Source: Chloroflexota bacterium
GTDB taxonomy: Bacteria > Chloroflexota > Dormibacteria > Dormibacterales > Dormibacteraceae
Reading direction: 5' to 3'
DNA: 64,000 nt
Assembly (NCBI GenBank): GCA_005880915.1
Contig: VBIW01000036.1
Location: 91,800-155,799 of the forward strand
Positions 1-8,702 of the stretch are shown piece by piece. The notes under the pieces are model-generated. The model was given only the letters and a program-made list of their open reading frames with translations. It was not told the DNA's origin and made no database searches. The translations under genes were made by a program, and so were the position numbers. Numbering within the stretch: the first letter of the stretch is position 1; each line of letters begins with the position of its first letter.

Positions 1-955
1 CAGCTTCACCTTCGAGCTCACGACGCCGGCCTGCCCGGTGCGTGACCGGTTCAAGTCGCAGGCCGAGGACGCGGTCGGCGAGATCGCCGGCGTGACGGGC
101 GTAGAGGTCCGCATGACCGCCAACGTGCGGCCGGCTTTTCTCCGTCCCAAGCCTTCCGAGATCCTGCCCGGGGTCAAGCAGACGATCGCCGTGGCGTCGG
201 GCAAAGGCGGAGTCGGCAAGTCGACGGTCGCCGTAAACCTCGCCGCCGCGTTGAGCAGGAGCGGAGCCGCGGTGGGATTGCTCGATGCAGACATCTACGG
301 CCCATCGGTGCCAGTGATGACTGGTTCGCGCAGGGTTCCGCAGCAGGCCAACGGCCGCCTCCTGCCCATCGAAGCCCACGGCATGAAGCTCATGTCGTTC
401 GGTCAGATCAATCCCAGCGACGAGCCGACGATCTATCGCGGGCCGATGGTCGGCAAGGCGATCGAGGCCATGATGGTCCAGGTCGACTGGGGCATCCTCG
501 ACTACCTCGTGATCGACCTTCCGCCCGGCACGGGTGACGCGTCGCTCACGCTGGCGCAGGCGGTCCCGCTGACGGGCGTCGCCATCGTCTGCACGCCGCA
601 GGACGTGGCGACCGACATCGCGATCAAAGCGTTGCAGATGTTCCGCAAGCTCAACGTCACACCTCTGGGTCTCATCGAGAACATGAGCTGGTACGTGTGC
701 CCCGAATGTGGGCACCGGCACGAGATCTTCAGTCACGGCGGAGCAGAGGCTGCGGCGAAGCGCCTCGGCGTTCCATTTCTCGGCGCGATTCCGCTAGAAG
801 AAGGCATCCGGGAGGATGCCGACAGCGGGACTCCGGTAGTCATTTCGCGCCCCGAGTCCGCGGGCGCGAAGGCGTTCGTGGCGATCGCGTCCCAGGTCGC
901 CGCACGTACCTCGATCCAGTCGTTCCGCCAGCTGCCCGTGATCAACGTCCACTAG
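1..955 (+). CDS. mrp: Mrp/ApbC family Fe-S cluster carrier ATPase, 5'-truncated by window edge
   Basis: The reading frame is open from base 2, so the GTG at 38 is only the first start codon inside the window and the true start lies upstream. The first visible residues (SFTFELTTPACP) are the end of an N-terminal DUF59/MIP18-like domain. The ParA/MinD-like P-loop domain follows, with the deviant Walker A GKGGVGKST, the switch DADIYGPS, and a CPEC pair near the C-terminus that in this family bridges an Fe-S cluster between two subunits. Known role of the family: assembly and delivery of [4Fe-4S] clusters in the cytosol. The DUF971 gene follows directly, a pairing seen in other genomes. Function is confident, the start is not visible. 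Confidence 0.93.
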   Translation, partial: SFTFELTTPACPVRDRFKSQAEDAVGEIAGVTGVEVRMTANVRPAFLRPKPSEILPGVKQTIAVASGKGGVGKSTVAVNLAAALSRSGAAVGLLDADIYGPSVPVMTGSRRVPQQANGRLLPIEAHGMKLMSFGQINPSDEPTIYRGPMVGKAIEAMMVQVDWGILDYLVIDLPPGTGDASLTLAQAVPLTGVAIVCTPQDVATDIAIKALQMFRKLNVTPLGLIENMSWYVCPECGHRHEIFSHGGAEAAAKRLGVPFLGAIPLEEGIREDADSGTPVVISRPESAGAKAFVAIASQVAARTSIQSFRQLPVINVH

Positions 956-1010
956 GCTGCAGGACCCCGATCCGTTTCCGACCAACGTCGACGTCGACCG
1001 CGCGCGCCAG

Positions 1011-1280
1011 GTGATGGAGATAGCGTGGGAAGACGGAGTTCAGTCCACTTACTCCGCCGAGCAGCTGCGATGGGCCTGCCCCTGTGCGGAATGTCGCGGT
1101 GAGGGTGGATCACCCGGAAGGTTGTCGCGTGTGAAAACGCTCAGCGACGCTGAGCTCCGCCTGAAAGACGTGACTCTTGTCGGTCAGTACGCACTGCAGA
1201 TCGCATTCGAGAGCGGTCACGCGACAGGTCTCTACACGTTCTCGATGCTGCGCCAACTGGGGACAGTCGACAGGGGTTAA
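1011..1280 (+). CDS. DUF971 (gamma-butyrobetaine hydroxylase-like N-terminal domain) protein
   Basis: A small protein of the DUF971/GBBH-like N-terminal family, recognised by the IAWEDG core and the CPCAECR motif. The family carries a zinc-ribbon-like fold and is often found next to Mrp-type Fe-S carriers, as here, so a role in Fe-S cluster handling is plausible but inferred. The start is uncertain. The same frame is open from 942 and encodes DPFPTNVDVDRARQVMEIAW, which matches the usual N-terminus of the family, but the only upstream initiation codon is CTG at 957, just after the mrp stop (953-955). The GTG at 1011 and ATG at 1014 give a shortened protein without a visible ribosome binding site. 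Confidence 0.75.
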   Translation: MMEIAWEDGVQSTYSAEQLRWACPCAECRGEGGSPGRLSRVKTLSDAELRLKDVTLVGQYALQIAFESGHATGLYTFSMLRQLGTVDRG

Positions 1281-1301
1281 TGGCATAATGCCGCCGGCCC
1301 G

Positions 1302-2891
1302 TTGTCGATATCTACGTCGCTGCCCGAACTCGAGCCTGCGCCTCCAGCCGCCCCGCCCCTGAGGCGGCCGGTACGCCGCCGTAAGCGATTCGGCCGCCGT
1401 GGCTGGCTCGCCGCCGGAATGGTCGTGCTGGTCGTGCTCGTTGGCGTAGGAGCGTTTCTCGCCTACGAAAACACGCTGCCGACGACCGTTGCCGCGAGCG
1501 TGAAAGACGGGCAGAAGGACGTGCCGACCGATGGAAGCTTCGTCCTCAAGTTCTCGCGTGGCGTGTCGATCGCCACGATCAGGGCCGCATTCTCGGTCAC
1601 TCCCGCGACCGACGGCACGATCACGTCCGTGTCGGGGCAGACCGATTACGCGTGGACTCCGACCAAGCCGCTCCCCGAGCTCACCAAGTACACGGTGAGC
1701 CTGAAGCCGATCTACGACATCGGCCACCACCGCGTGGGCGCGGGTCAGTGGACGTTCACCACGATCATCATCCCGCGGGTCACCGCGATCACAGCCGGCG
1801 ACGGCAGCCCACTGAAGGATGGGATGGAGATCGATCCGGGTGCGACCATGAAGCTGGCTTTCAACGACGCGATGGAACCGGTCACTGTCAAGGTGACAGT
1901 CGGCAGCCAGATCGCCAACCTCAAGTGGGCGGCGGACTACAAGAGCGCGACTTTCACCACCGCGGGACTGGCGTCGGGGCCCCTCTCGGTCCAGATCGCT
2001 CCGGGTGGTCGCGACCAGACCGGCCACATCGTCGCCTCGGCTTTCGCCTTGAAGACCGGCATCTACTGGCACGACCGAGAGCACACGACGCCGCTGCCCT
2101 ATCCGGCGTTGATTCAGATCCCCAACGACGAGCTTGCGTGGGACCAGAACGGCTTGCAGGGCGCCGACATCATTTACGAGTACCTCGCTGAGGGCGGGAT
2201 CGACCGCCTCACGGCGATCTATCAGAACGTGCCCGACGTGGTAGGCCCGATGCGTTCGAGCCGCTTCATCTCTTTGAAGATCGCGCGCCACTATCGCGGC
2301 CTCCTGTTTCAATCTGGTGAATCGCAGGCCACGCGCGCTCGCGCAGCGTCGGATCCGACTCCCCAGTTCTTCGACACGATCGGTTATCAGTACCGCACGA
2401 ACGCGCGGTACGCGCCCGACAACCTGATGATCAACGGCGACCGCGTGCGGGCCGCCGAGGGCCTCTATGGAATCGGCGCCTACACGATCCCCAAGACGAG
2501 ACCGAACCTGACAGGCGGTTCGCCGGTGAACTCGGTCAACGTCGACGAGCACTACTCGACCTACACGTACGACGCGAACACCGGCACATACACGAAGAGC
2601 GAGCTGAGTCACCAGCTTTCCGACGCGAGCCTTCACCAGCCGCTGCACATCGAGATGCTGGTGGTGGTCCACACTCGCGAATGGCTGCTCGACGTCGGTG
2701 ACGGCCACGGCGCTCACATCCACGACTTTGACCTCGACACGAACGGCCGGATCGATGTCTTTTACAAGGGCCAGCAGTTTCAAGGTACGTGGGCGTCGAC
2801 CGACAGCCACGGTCCTCTGACCTTCACTCTCGACAATGGCCAGCAGGTCACGCTGCCTCAAGGGCTTGTCTGGATCGACGTAGTCCGCTAG
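1302..2891 (+). CDS. Membrane-anchored DUF3048 protein with N-terminal Ig-like domains
   Basis: 529 aa from a TTG start, the only initiation codon after the DUF971 stop. It has a proline-rich cytosolic tail, one membrane segment (about residues 36-56) and an extracytoplasmic part. Residues about 60-240 look like two bacterial Ig-like/SbsA-type domains. Residues about 250-528 match DUF3048 (YerB family): IQIPND, GLQGADIIYEYLAEGG and VGPMRSSR correspond to the conserved core. YerB-type proteins are cell-surface lipoproteins of unknown biochemical role. Here the lipobox is replaced by a transmembrane anchor. It is the last gene of the plus-strand run and meets the Tad operon tail to tail at a hairpin. 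Confidence 0.8.
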   Translation: MSISTSLPELEPAPPAAPPLRRPVRRRKRFGRRGWLAAGMVVLVVLVGVGAFLAYENTLPTTVAASVKDGQKDVPTDGSFVLKFSRGVSIATIRAAFSVTPATDGTITSVSGQTDYAWTPTKPLPELTKYTVSLKPIYDIGHHRVGAGQWTFTTIIIPRVTAITAGDGSPLKDGMEIDPGATMKLAFNDAMEPVTVKVTVGSQIANLKWAADYKSATFTTAGLASGPLSVQIAPGGRDQTGHIVASAFALKTGIYWHDREHTTPLPYPALIQIPNDELAWDQNGLQGADIIYEYLAEGGIDRLTAIYQNVPDVVGPMRSSRFISLKIARHYRGLLFQSGESQATRARAASDPTPQFFDTIGYQYRTNARYAPDNLMINGDRVRAAEGLYGIGAYTIPKTRPNLTGGSPVNSVNVDEHYSTYTYDANTGTYTKSELSHQLSDASLHQPLHIEMLVVVHTREWLLDVGDGHGAHIHDFDLDTNGRIDVFYKGQQFQGTWASTDSHGPLTFTLDNGQQVTLPQGLVWIDVVR

Positions 2892-2901
2892 GAGGGGATA
2901 A

Positions 2902-2921
2902 GGCCGGTCTTGCGACCGGCC
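2902..2921. terminator. Hairpin between convergent genes
   Basis: Perfect 8-bp stem GGCCGGTC/GACCGGCC with a TTGC loop, 11 bases after the DUF3048 stop and 20 bases after the flp stop on the other strand. There is no T-tract. Position between convergent genes suggests a shared bidirectional terminator. Confidence 0.6.
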
Positions 2922-2941
2922 CTCGTCTGGATCGGTGGCGA

Positions 2942-3103
2942 TTACGAACCCAGGCCGGCGACCACGTTGGAGAACACGTTTGCGATCTGCTGACCCATCG
3001 TCAGAAGAATCACGATGACGACGATCGAGACCAGAACGAGGATCAGGGCATATTCGACCATGCCCTGACCGCGCTCACCGACGTTTCTGCGACGACGCAT
3101 CAT
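2942..3103 (-). CDS. flp: Flp/Fap type IVb pilin
   Basis: 53 aa, too short for the ORF track. The protein begins MMRRRRNVGERGQGMVEYAL and continues with a single hydrophobic helix. Cleavage after ERG would give a mature pilin starting QGMVEY, with Glu at +5 and Tyr at +6 as in Flp pilins. It would be processed by a TadV/CpaA-type prepilin peptidase, which is not in this window. A very good ribosome binding site (AGGAGG, 6 bases from the start) precedes the ATG pair at 3103/3100. It is the last gene of the Tad operon, which is unusual because Flp is the major subunit and is often first. A separate promoter or RNA processing may raise its level (inference). Confidence 0.93.
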   Translation of the reverse strand: MMRRRRNVGERGQGMVEYALILVLVSIVVIVILLTMGQQIANVFSNVVAGLGS

Positions 3104-3136
3104 TCACCACCTCCTACCTCGTTCTCCGTGCGCGCG

Positions 3137-3346
3137 TCACCCAAGCAGATGGCGGCGATCATTCAACGTGCGGCGAACCTCTGCCCGGCGCTCGACAAAC
3201 CGCCGTTGGCCCTCTCTACGCTCCACGTCGATCCAAACCGCGACCTCCGTCTGGCGCCGATCGTCGGTCGAACGTCGCACGGCTTGGCGCTGATCGACCT
3301 CGCTGCGTCGTGACGCCGACCTCTTCTCTTCCAGCGTCTGGCTCAT
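3137..3346 (-). CDS. Small Arg-rich repeat protein in Tad operon
   Basis: 69 aa starting MSQTLEEKRSASRR at ATG 3346, with a good ribosome binding site (GGGAGAG) in front. The longer track ORF reads back into the upstream ATPase gene in another frame and is not used. The protein is highly charged and built around regularly spaced RR pairs (SRRSE, VRRST, DRRQT, ERREG, ERRAE, DRRHL) at intervals of about 7-10 residues. This suggests one amphipathic or coiled helix with a basic stripe. No membrane segment or known domain. It lies between the second TadA-type ATPase and flp, so a part in pilin handling or surface-nucleic-acid binding can be imagined, but function is unknown. Confidence 0.65.
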   Translation of the reverse strand: MSQTLEEKRSASRRSEVDQRQAVRRSTDDRRQTEVAVWIDVERREGQRRFVERRAEVRRTLNDRRHLLG

Positions 3347-3371
3347 TTCATCTCTCCCTCGTTCCAATGTT

Positions 3372-4496
3372 TCACTGCACGTTGTGGACGAAATCCGGAA
3401 ACAACTGCTCGATCTCAGCCGGCGTCTGGTGCCCGAGCTCCTCGAGGCGTTCGAGGATCCGTGGGCGGATTCCCGTCGGCGCAAAGCGTCCGATCACTCG
3501 GCCTTCGCCGTCGACGCCAGTGCGTATGAATCGAAAAACGTCTTGCATGGTGATCACCTCTTCCTCCATGCCGCTCACCTCGCTGACCTGCACGACCTTG
3601 CGGCTTCCGTCGCGCAGCCTTTCCAGGTGCACGACGACATTGATGGCACTGGTGATCTGCGCACGGATTGCCCGCAGTGGCAGGTCGTAACCCGCCATCA
3701 TGACAAGCGTCTCGATCCTGGAAAGTGCGTCACGAGGCTTGTTGGCGTGCAGGGTCGTCATCGATCCATCGTGCCCGGTGTTCATCGCTTGCAGCATGTC
3801 CAGGGCCTCAGGACCGCGTACCTCTCCGACGACCAACCTGTCGGGCCGCATGCGTAGGGATGAGATGACGAGATCTCGGATCGTGATCTCTTTGCCATCA
3901 GGCCCGGCCGGCCTCGCCTCCAGGCGTGCAACGTGGTGCTGGCGCAGCTGCAGTTCCGCAGCGTCCTCGATGGTGACAACTCGCTCCTCGGCCGGGATGT
4001 AGCCCGAAAGCACGTTGAGGAGCGTCGTCTTCCCGCTACCCGTGCCGCCGCTGACGACGATGTTCGCCCTTGCCATGACGCAGGCCTTCAGGAATCCGAA
4101 AGCACTCTCGCTGCAGCTGCCCAGCCGAATCAGGTCAGCCATGTCAAGCGGGCCACGGACGAATCTGCGTATGTTGACCAGAGGGCCGTCGACGGCGACC
4201 GGCGGGATCGCCACATGCACGCGAGACCCATCGGCGAGGCGAGCGTCACATATGGGGTTGGCTGCATCGATTCGCCGGCCCACCGACTCGACGATGTAGC
4301 GGATCACCCCCATCAGCTCCTCATCGCTGGCGAAGCTGAGCGGAGTCAGGATGAGCTTCCCGCCTACTTCGGCGTAGATGTCCCGCGAGCCCATGACCAT
4401 GATCTCTGTGACCTGGACGTTGGCCAGCAGCTGGGCGAGCGGCCCAAGCCGTGAGAAGTCCGGAGCCGGCAGGACCTCGAGCGGCGTTGTGCTCAT
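3372..4496 (-). CDS. Second TadA/CpaF-type pilus ATPase (short form)
   Basis: 374 aa from ATG 4496, which overlaps the tadG stop in an ATGA. The track ORF extends too far upstream. It has all secretion-ATPase elements: Walker [13 protein letters not shown], the Asp/Glu box ([11 protein letters not shown]), Walker B around [12 protein letters not shown], and the His box [12 protein letters not shown]. Compared with the 477-aa TadA in the same operon it lacks about 100 N-terminal residues. Two hexameric ATPases in one Tad operon is unusual. One may drive assembly and the other retraction or a different substrate such as the pseudopilins (inference). Tad systems usually have a single bifunctional TadA. 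Confidence 0.9.
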   Translation of the reverse strand: MSTTPLEVLPAPDFSRLGPLAQLLANVQVTEIMVMGSRDIYAEVGGKLILTPLSFASDEELMGVIRYIVESVGRRIDAANPICDARLADGSRVHVAIPPVAVDGPLVNIRRFVRGPLDMADLIRLGSCSESAFGFLKACVMARANIVVSGGTGSGKTTLLNVLSGYIPAEERVVTIEDAAELQLRQHHVARLEARPAGPDGKEITIRDLVISSLRMRPDRLVVGEVRGPEALDMLQAMNTGHDGSMTTLHANKPRDALSRIETLVMMAGYDLPLRAIRAQITSAINVVVHLERLRDGSRKVVQVSEVSGMEEEVITMQDVFRFIRTGVDGEGRVIGRFAPTGIRPRILERLEELGHQTPAEIEQLFPDFVHNVQ

Positions 4497-6562
4497 TGGA
4501 TCAACCTCACAGCAGATGGCCAGGCCCGCAGACTCGGGTCCGCGAGAATCGCCAGATTCCCGTTGCCGGTTATGGTTGCCGCCCACGCAATCACGCCGCC
4601 GGCAATGGTCGCCTGATACTGGCTGCCGCCGTTGATCGTGACGGTTGCCGCCGGCATGTAGAAGATGCCGACGAGACTTGTGAAGGCACCGCCATTGACC
4701 TTGTTGGTCGTGCATGTATTGGGTTGCGATGACTGCTCCGGACCCGGCAAGAACAGCACGACGCGCTGGAACTGATACCCGCTATAGATGTAAACGTCCC
4801 CGGTTGCGTGCAGGTCCAGGCACCCGCCGCTGGGAATGTAGAAGGTGACAGCACCGGGCACCCAGGCGCCAGGGCACGCGACATTGTTGCCAGTCGTCAG
4901 GTCAACGCAGTGGCCCTCATTGGCGCGGTCCCCGTAGGGTGGTGTGCCGGCGGGAGGATCCGCGTTGGGCAGGCCGGCCGCAAGGGGCAGCGCCTCCCAA
5001 TCCGGCGGAGAGGGCTGTCCGGTCGGGCAGCTGCTGATCGTCACGCTGGAGCTGCCATTCGTGTGATTGCAGTAGGTGAGGCCTGTACATGATCCGTTTT
5101 GAGCGAGGTAAACGTTGAAGTCGGTGGCTCCGGGGTCTGCGTTCACGTCCACCTTGACGTTGCCGCTGGCTCCCAACGTCACGGTCTTGCACATTGAGGG
5201 GGCGCTCTCGCGGAGGTAGCACGTCGGGGAGACCCCGCTGCAAGACGGAACGCCGTTCGTTTCCCACCGCACCGCAGTCACTTCAACCGAATACGTCCCG
5301 AGGCCAAAGCCGGTGGTCCCCGTCGGCCTCACCGTGAATGAGCCGCTGCACGTGCCACTCAGGTCCCAGAACTGCTTCAGCGCGCGGACCGTGAGGACCG
5401 ATCCGCTGGGGATGGTCCCGACCACATCCTGCTTGCTGATGCTGATCGTCGTGGCCCCCGCTACTGCGTTGGAGGCAGTGGTGAAGGTCTGCCCGCCGAC
5501 CGTGATGCTGGACGCCGGCGGGATCGCCCCGGGGAGGGCGTTGACAGCAATTGATTGGACCTTGGTCCCGCTCAGGCTGCCGTTGAGCGTCGTCATGTTC
5601 GGTTGTCCCGCGGCGGCCATGTTGGGCTCGTCCGGTGGCCTCAGCTCGTTGCTGACGAAGCCGCCGTTCTGGGTGAAACCTGCGCTGAAGTCGTAGACCC
5701 CACCGGCCAGGAAGTAGCAACCGGCGCCAGTAAGACTTGGATCCACGGCATAGGTGCCTGGCTGCTCCACGCTGCCGCTTGTGGCGTTCCACGTCCGGTT
5801 GCTGGAGTTGATGGGCGGCATCAAATAGCCCGGGTCAGGCATGTTCCACCCGCTAACCTGCGCGCCTGTCACAGTCCAGGGACTTGGTGTGTTCAGCGCC
5901 GGAGGCGTCCCGCAAACATCGACGACGTTGCCGTTGACGGTCCCTCCGGCGGCGGCGCTGTTGTCAAAAATGCTGCCGTTCGACCACACGTCGCCAGTCA
6001 GCGTCGTCGTCGAATTGCCCTGGAAGGTAAGCGACGGCCCTGTTCCGTTGCAGCTACCGGGACTCAGGGTCTGGATCGCAGCCGCATTGGTTCCGGTCCC
6101 ACGCGCGAGAGCCGTCGCAGTGGCGCCGATGGTCATCGTCGCCCCGTATCCCAAGACCTGCATCAACGCGATCCCGACCTGATGGCTCGCGGTCGCCCTA
6201 AACGTGACCCCGGCGATCGAATGGTTCACTGCGGCGACGGTCAGGACGTGATTGGTCGGATCGCCGAAGGTGCAGGACAGCGACATTCCAGCCTGAGTAC
6301 AGGGTGGAATGCTGTATAGGCGCTCATTGTTTGCGTACTCGGTGCTGGCAGCCGCCTCGGCATGGGCGACGTCCTTGCTTGTCATGTAGTCGTACGCTGC
6401 CGCAAGTGCTGCGGCGTCGACAGAGCTCTGAAGATATCGCCGGTCGAGATATCCGCGTCCACCGTCGATGGCCAGTCCGGCAAATCCGAACAACACCACG
6501 ATGATCAGGCCGATCAGTACGATCGCCTGGCCACGCTGCGCCCGCAATTGATTCGGGTTCAA
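4493..6562 (-). CDS. tadG: TadG-like pilus assembly protein with large extracellular domain
   Basis: About 690 aa. The N-terminus has the TadE/TadG-like segment RGQAIVLIGLIIVVLF followed by AIDGGRGYLDRRYLQSSVDAAALAAA, typical of the PF13400 region. The rest is extracytoplasmic, rich in Gly, Thr, Asn and Ser, with many Cys. Residues about 350-540 look like a fibronectin/Ig-type beta module, and the C-terminus resembles a surface beta-helix. I prefer TTG 6562 (mature-looking start MNPNQLRAQRGQ, one base after the tadE stop, GGAA upstream). The ATG at 6604 lies inside tadE. TadG-like proteins are minor pilus components or envelope anchors. Confidence 0.85.
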   Translation of the reverse strand: MNPNQLRAQRGQAIVLIGLIIVVLFGFAGLAIDGGRGYLDRRYLQSSVDAAALAAAYDYMTSKDVAHAEAAASTEYANNERLYSIPPCTQAGMSLSCTFGDPTNHVLTVAAVNHSIAGVTFRATASHQVGIALMQVLGYGATMTIGATATALARGTGTNAAAIQTLSPGSCNGTGPSLTFQGNSTTTLTGDVWSNGSIFDNSAAAGGTVNGNVVDVCGTPPALNTPSPWTVTGAQVSGWNMPDPGYLMPPINSSNRTWNATSGSVEQPGTYAVDPSLTGAGCYFLAGGVYDFSAGFTQNGGFVSNELRPPDEPNMAAAGQPNMTTLNGSLSGTKVQSIAVNALPGAIPPASSITVGGQTFTTASNAVAGATTISISKQDVVGTIPSGSVLTVRALKQFWDLSGTCSGSFTVRPTGTTGFGLGTYSVEVTAVRWETNGVPSCSGVSPTCYLRESAPSMCKTVTLGASGNVKVDVNADPGATDFNVYLAQNGSCTGLTYCNHTNGSSSVTISSCPTGQPSPPDWEALPLAAGLPNADPPAGTPPYGDRANEGHCVDLTTGNNVACPGAWVPGAVTFYIPSGGCLDLHATGDVYIYSGYQFQRVVLFLPGPEQSSQPNTCTTNKVNGGAFTSLVGIFYMPAATVTINGGSQYQATIAGGVIAWAATITGNGNLAILADPSLRAWPSAVRLIQ

Positions 6563-6563
6563 C

Positions 6564-7130
6564 TCAGTATTCCGTCTTGTAGGTCGCAGATGCGCTGAGC
6601 ACAATATGGTTGGCGGTCACCTGCTGGATTAGAGGCGTGATCGGGACAAAGTTGTATCGGATCGTCACCTGGAGCGGCGCGTGGTCGTGAGCAGGGTTCG
6701 TGGCGCTACATGACCCGTTGGAGTTCGCCCATATCTGGCCTCCGGGCGCGTTTTCGAGCGCCGGGGATAAGGTTTCGAGCGACGCCGGGGCATCGGGCTC
6801 TGTGATGTAGATCCACCCTTGGTTCGAGCCAGGTATGAGCGTCGTGTCGATCGGGCCGTTGGGGCACGGGTTTGCCAGTGAGACATCGACTGCATGCTGC
6901 TTCACGGAACTCTCGACATCGCCGTTGGTCGGCAGAAGGGCCGAATCGCGAATCGCCGTGCGCGTGCCTTCATTCACCGCTTGGTTCAGAGTGGCGTAGA
7001 CGTAAATGAGACGCCCAAAGTCCACGACGCCGAAGAGCAGAAGCACCAAGACGGGGGCCACGATCGCGAACTCGACGATCGCTTGAGAACGCTGGCGGTC
7101 AAGACGCGCAGATCGCACGTCAGTAACCAC
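6564..7130 (-). CDS. TadE-like pseudopilin
   Basis: 188 aa with the pseudopilin signature RSQAIVEFAIVAPVLVLLLFG: if cleaved after RS the mature protein begins QAIVEF with Glu at +5. The residue before the cleavage site is Ser rather than the usual Gly. A periplasmic-side domain of about 130 residues with a Cys pair follows the membrane helix. The start is GTG 7130, overlapping the previous gene by 11 bases; a GTG at 7118 (MRSARLDRQ) is also possible. It would be a minor pseudopilin that works with the other TadE and TadG proteins. Confidence 0.85.
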   Translation of the reverse strand: MVTDVRSARLDRQRSQAIVEFAIVAPVLVLLLFGVVDFGRLIYVYATLNQAVNEGTRTAIRDSALLPTNGDVESSVKQHAVDVSLANPCPNGPIDTTLIPGSNQGWIYITEPDAPASLETLSPALENAPGGQIWANSNGSCSATNPAHDHAPLQVTIRYNFVPITPLIQQVTANHIVLSASATYKTEY

Positions 7131-7761
7131 CGATGACCATGTGTGTGTTCGCGACTATGTGCAGAGACGCGCCCACCACGCTCGGTAGAAATCCCGAAGC
7201 GAATCCGAAGTTCATCAGAAGGATCACGTTCACGTCCTTGCCCCCATAGCTGTTGTCAGCGGGTGCCGCGGCGAGGTCCAGCCCAGGCGTGTTCGCGTAG
7301 CAGATGTAGAGCCAAGGCTGGTTTGCGTTGGTCGGATATGCCGAGTCCGCGTAAGGCGGGTTATACAGCGAGTTTCCGTCCGAGGTTGCAGGGCAAGTCG
7401 TGGTCGGGTTCTGCAGGATCGAAGACGGCAAATGGAACTTGTTCAGGTTGCAGTCAACTGACTGTTTGATTCCTGGATTTGAATTTGGGTCGCCGGTTGG
7501 ATTGCCGCTCGACTCGTAAGCGCACGGGTCCTGTGACCAGCCATCCGTGTCATAGAGGCTCGGGTTCGTTCCAGGCAGTCCGCCGCCAGGAGTTGGAGGG
7601 TTGAACCAGCTCGCCTGCCGTGCCGCTTCTCGCGTCGCGCCGATAAGTCCGACATCGAAGTAAAAAACGCGACCCAGATCGATCAGACCGAACAGCAAGA
7701 GGACGAGAACGATGGCTGACGCTCCGAACTCGACCGATGATTGGCCTCGCTGGTCGGGCAT
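7120..7761 (-). CDS. tadE: TadE family pseudopilin
   Basis: 213 aa from ATG 7761. The signature RGQSSVEFGASAIVLVLLLFGLIDLGR fits a TadE pseudopilin, with cleavage after RG and Glu at +5 of the mature protein. The C-terminal 150 residues are predicted outside the membrane, with several Cys and Pro/Gly-rich loops. It lies 3 bases after the tadC stop in the same transcript. TadE pseudopilins are processed by the prepilin peptidase and needed for pilus assembly in known Tad systems. Confidence 0.88.
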   Translation of the reverse strand: MPDQRGQSSVEFGASAIVLVLLLFGLIDLGRVFYFDVGLIGATREAARQASWFNPPTPGGGLPGTNPSLYDTDGWSQDPCAYESSGNPTGDPNSNPGIKQSVDCNLNKFHLPSSILQNPTTTCPATSDGNSLYNPPYADSAYPTNANQPWLYICYANTPGLDLAAAPADNSYGGKDVNVILLMNFGFASGFLPSVVGASLHIVANTHMVIGGY

Positions 7762-7764
7762 CGA

Positions 7765-8700
7765 CTAAGCACCCTTCAGAAAGTGGACTGCAAGCAGGGC
7801 CGCCGGACCGAGGAGGATGATCCAGAGGGTCGGAAAAATGCATCCGAGCATCGGAAGGAGCATCTTCAACGAGGCACGCGCGCCACGTTCTTGCGCCATC
7901 AGCATCCGTTTCTGTCGAATTTCGTCGGATTGGATGCGCAGGATTCGGCTCACGCCCGAGCCGAGCTGCTCGGACTGAATCACCGCCTGCACGAAGTTGT
8001 TGAGCTCGTCTACACCTGAGCGCTGTCCCATGTCGTTGAGCGCCTCAAGTCGGGGTCTGCCGAGCCGAACCTCCTGCAGGACTCGCCCGAACTCGTCCGC
8101 GAGAGCGTGGTCATACTTTTCGACAACCTGCTCGATGGCGGCTTCGAAGGTCAAGCCTGCCTCGACGCACACGACGAGGACGTCGATGACGTCCGGCAGA
8201 TCCAGCTGCATCTGGTTGCGCCGGGACTTGACTAGCCGCCGGAGCCAGAACGTCGGTCCGTACAGGCCGACCACCGCGCCAATCGCCGCGCCCAGGGCGA
8301 GCACGATGCGGTTTTCAACAAGGACGCCGATCAAGATCGCAAGGGCACAAAGAGCAGCGGTCAGCACATAGCGGACCGCGATGAAGTCACTCGCTGACAT
8401 GCCGCCAGGCCGGCCGGCGAGCTGCAGCGTCAGCTGGATCTGCTGGCGGGCCTTCTCGGGCACGGTCTGCTCGAGGAGGCGACCAACGCGCCTGATCAAG
8501 GGCTTCACGACGCGGTCGCCAAACGGCTGCTGCAGCTCGATCTCGGCGATCGTCACAGGCAGCCCCGTCTCGTAGACGCGCAGCCGGCCCTCCACAACGT
8601 CGGCGTTGCTTGGAGCTCTCGGCGTGAGGCTCCAGAACATGGCGAAGACCCCGATGGCGGCGACCACCCCAAGGAGCGATGCGACATAGAGGGCCGCCAT
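7765..8700 (-). CDS. tadC: TadC inner-membrane platform protein
   Basis: 311 aa with a T2SSF/GspF domain in the C-terminal half, including PDVIDVLVVCVEAGLTFEAAIEQV and LGSGVSRILRIQSDEIR. Hydrophobic helices occur at the N-terminus (about 3-25), centre (about 115-155) and C-terminus (about 280-305). TadC and TadB form the membrane platform on which the TadA ATPase acts. ATG 8700 is 2 bases after the tadB stop. Confidence 0.92.
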   Translation of the reverse strand: MAALYVASLLGVVAAIGVFAMFWSLTPRAPSNADVVEGRLRVYETGLPVTIAEIELQQPFGDRVVKPLIRRVGRLLEQTVPEKARQQIQLTLQLAGRPGGMSASDFIAVRYVLTAALCALAILIGVLVENRIVLALGAAIGAVVGLYGPTFWLRRLVKSRRNQMQLDLPDVIDVLVVCVEAGLTFEAAIEQVVEKYDHALADEFGRVLQEVRLGRPRLEALNDMGQRSGVDELNNFVQAVIQSEQLGSGVSRILRIQSDEIRQKRMLMAQERGARASLKMLLPMLGCIFPTLWIILLGPAALLAVHFLKGA

Positions 8701-8702
8701 CG

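Noticed and set aside
1110-2861. 583-aa minus-strand ORF
   Set aside because: It lies opposite the DUF3048 gene and shows the Arg/Val/Asp-rich composition typical of antisense reading in high-GC genes.
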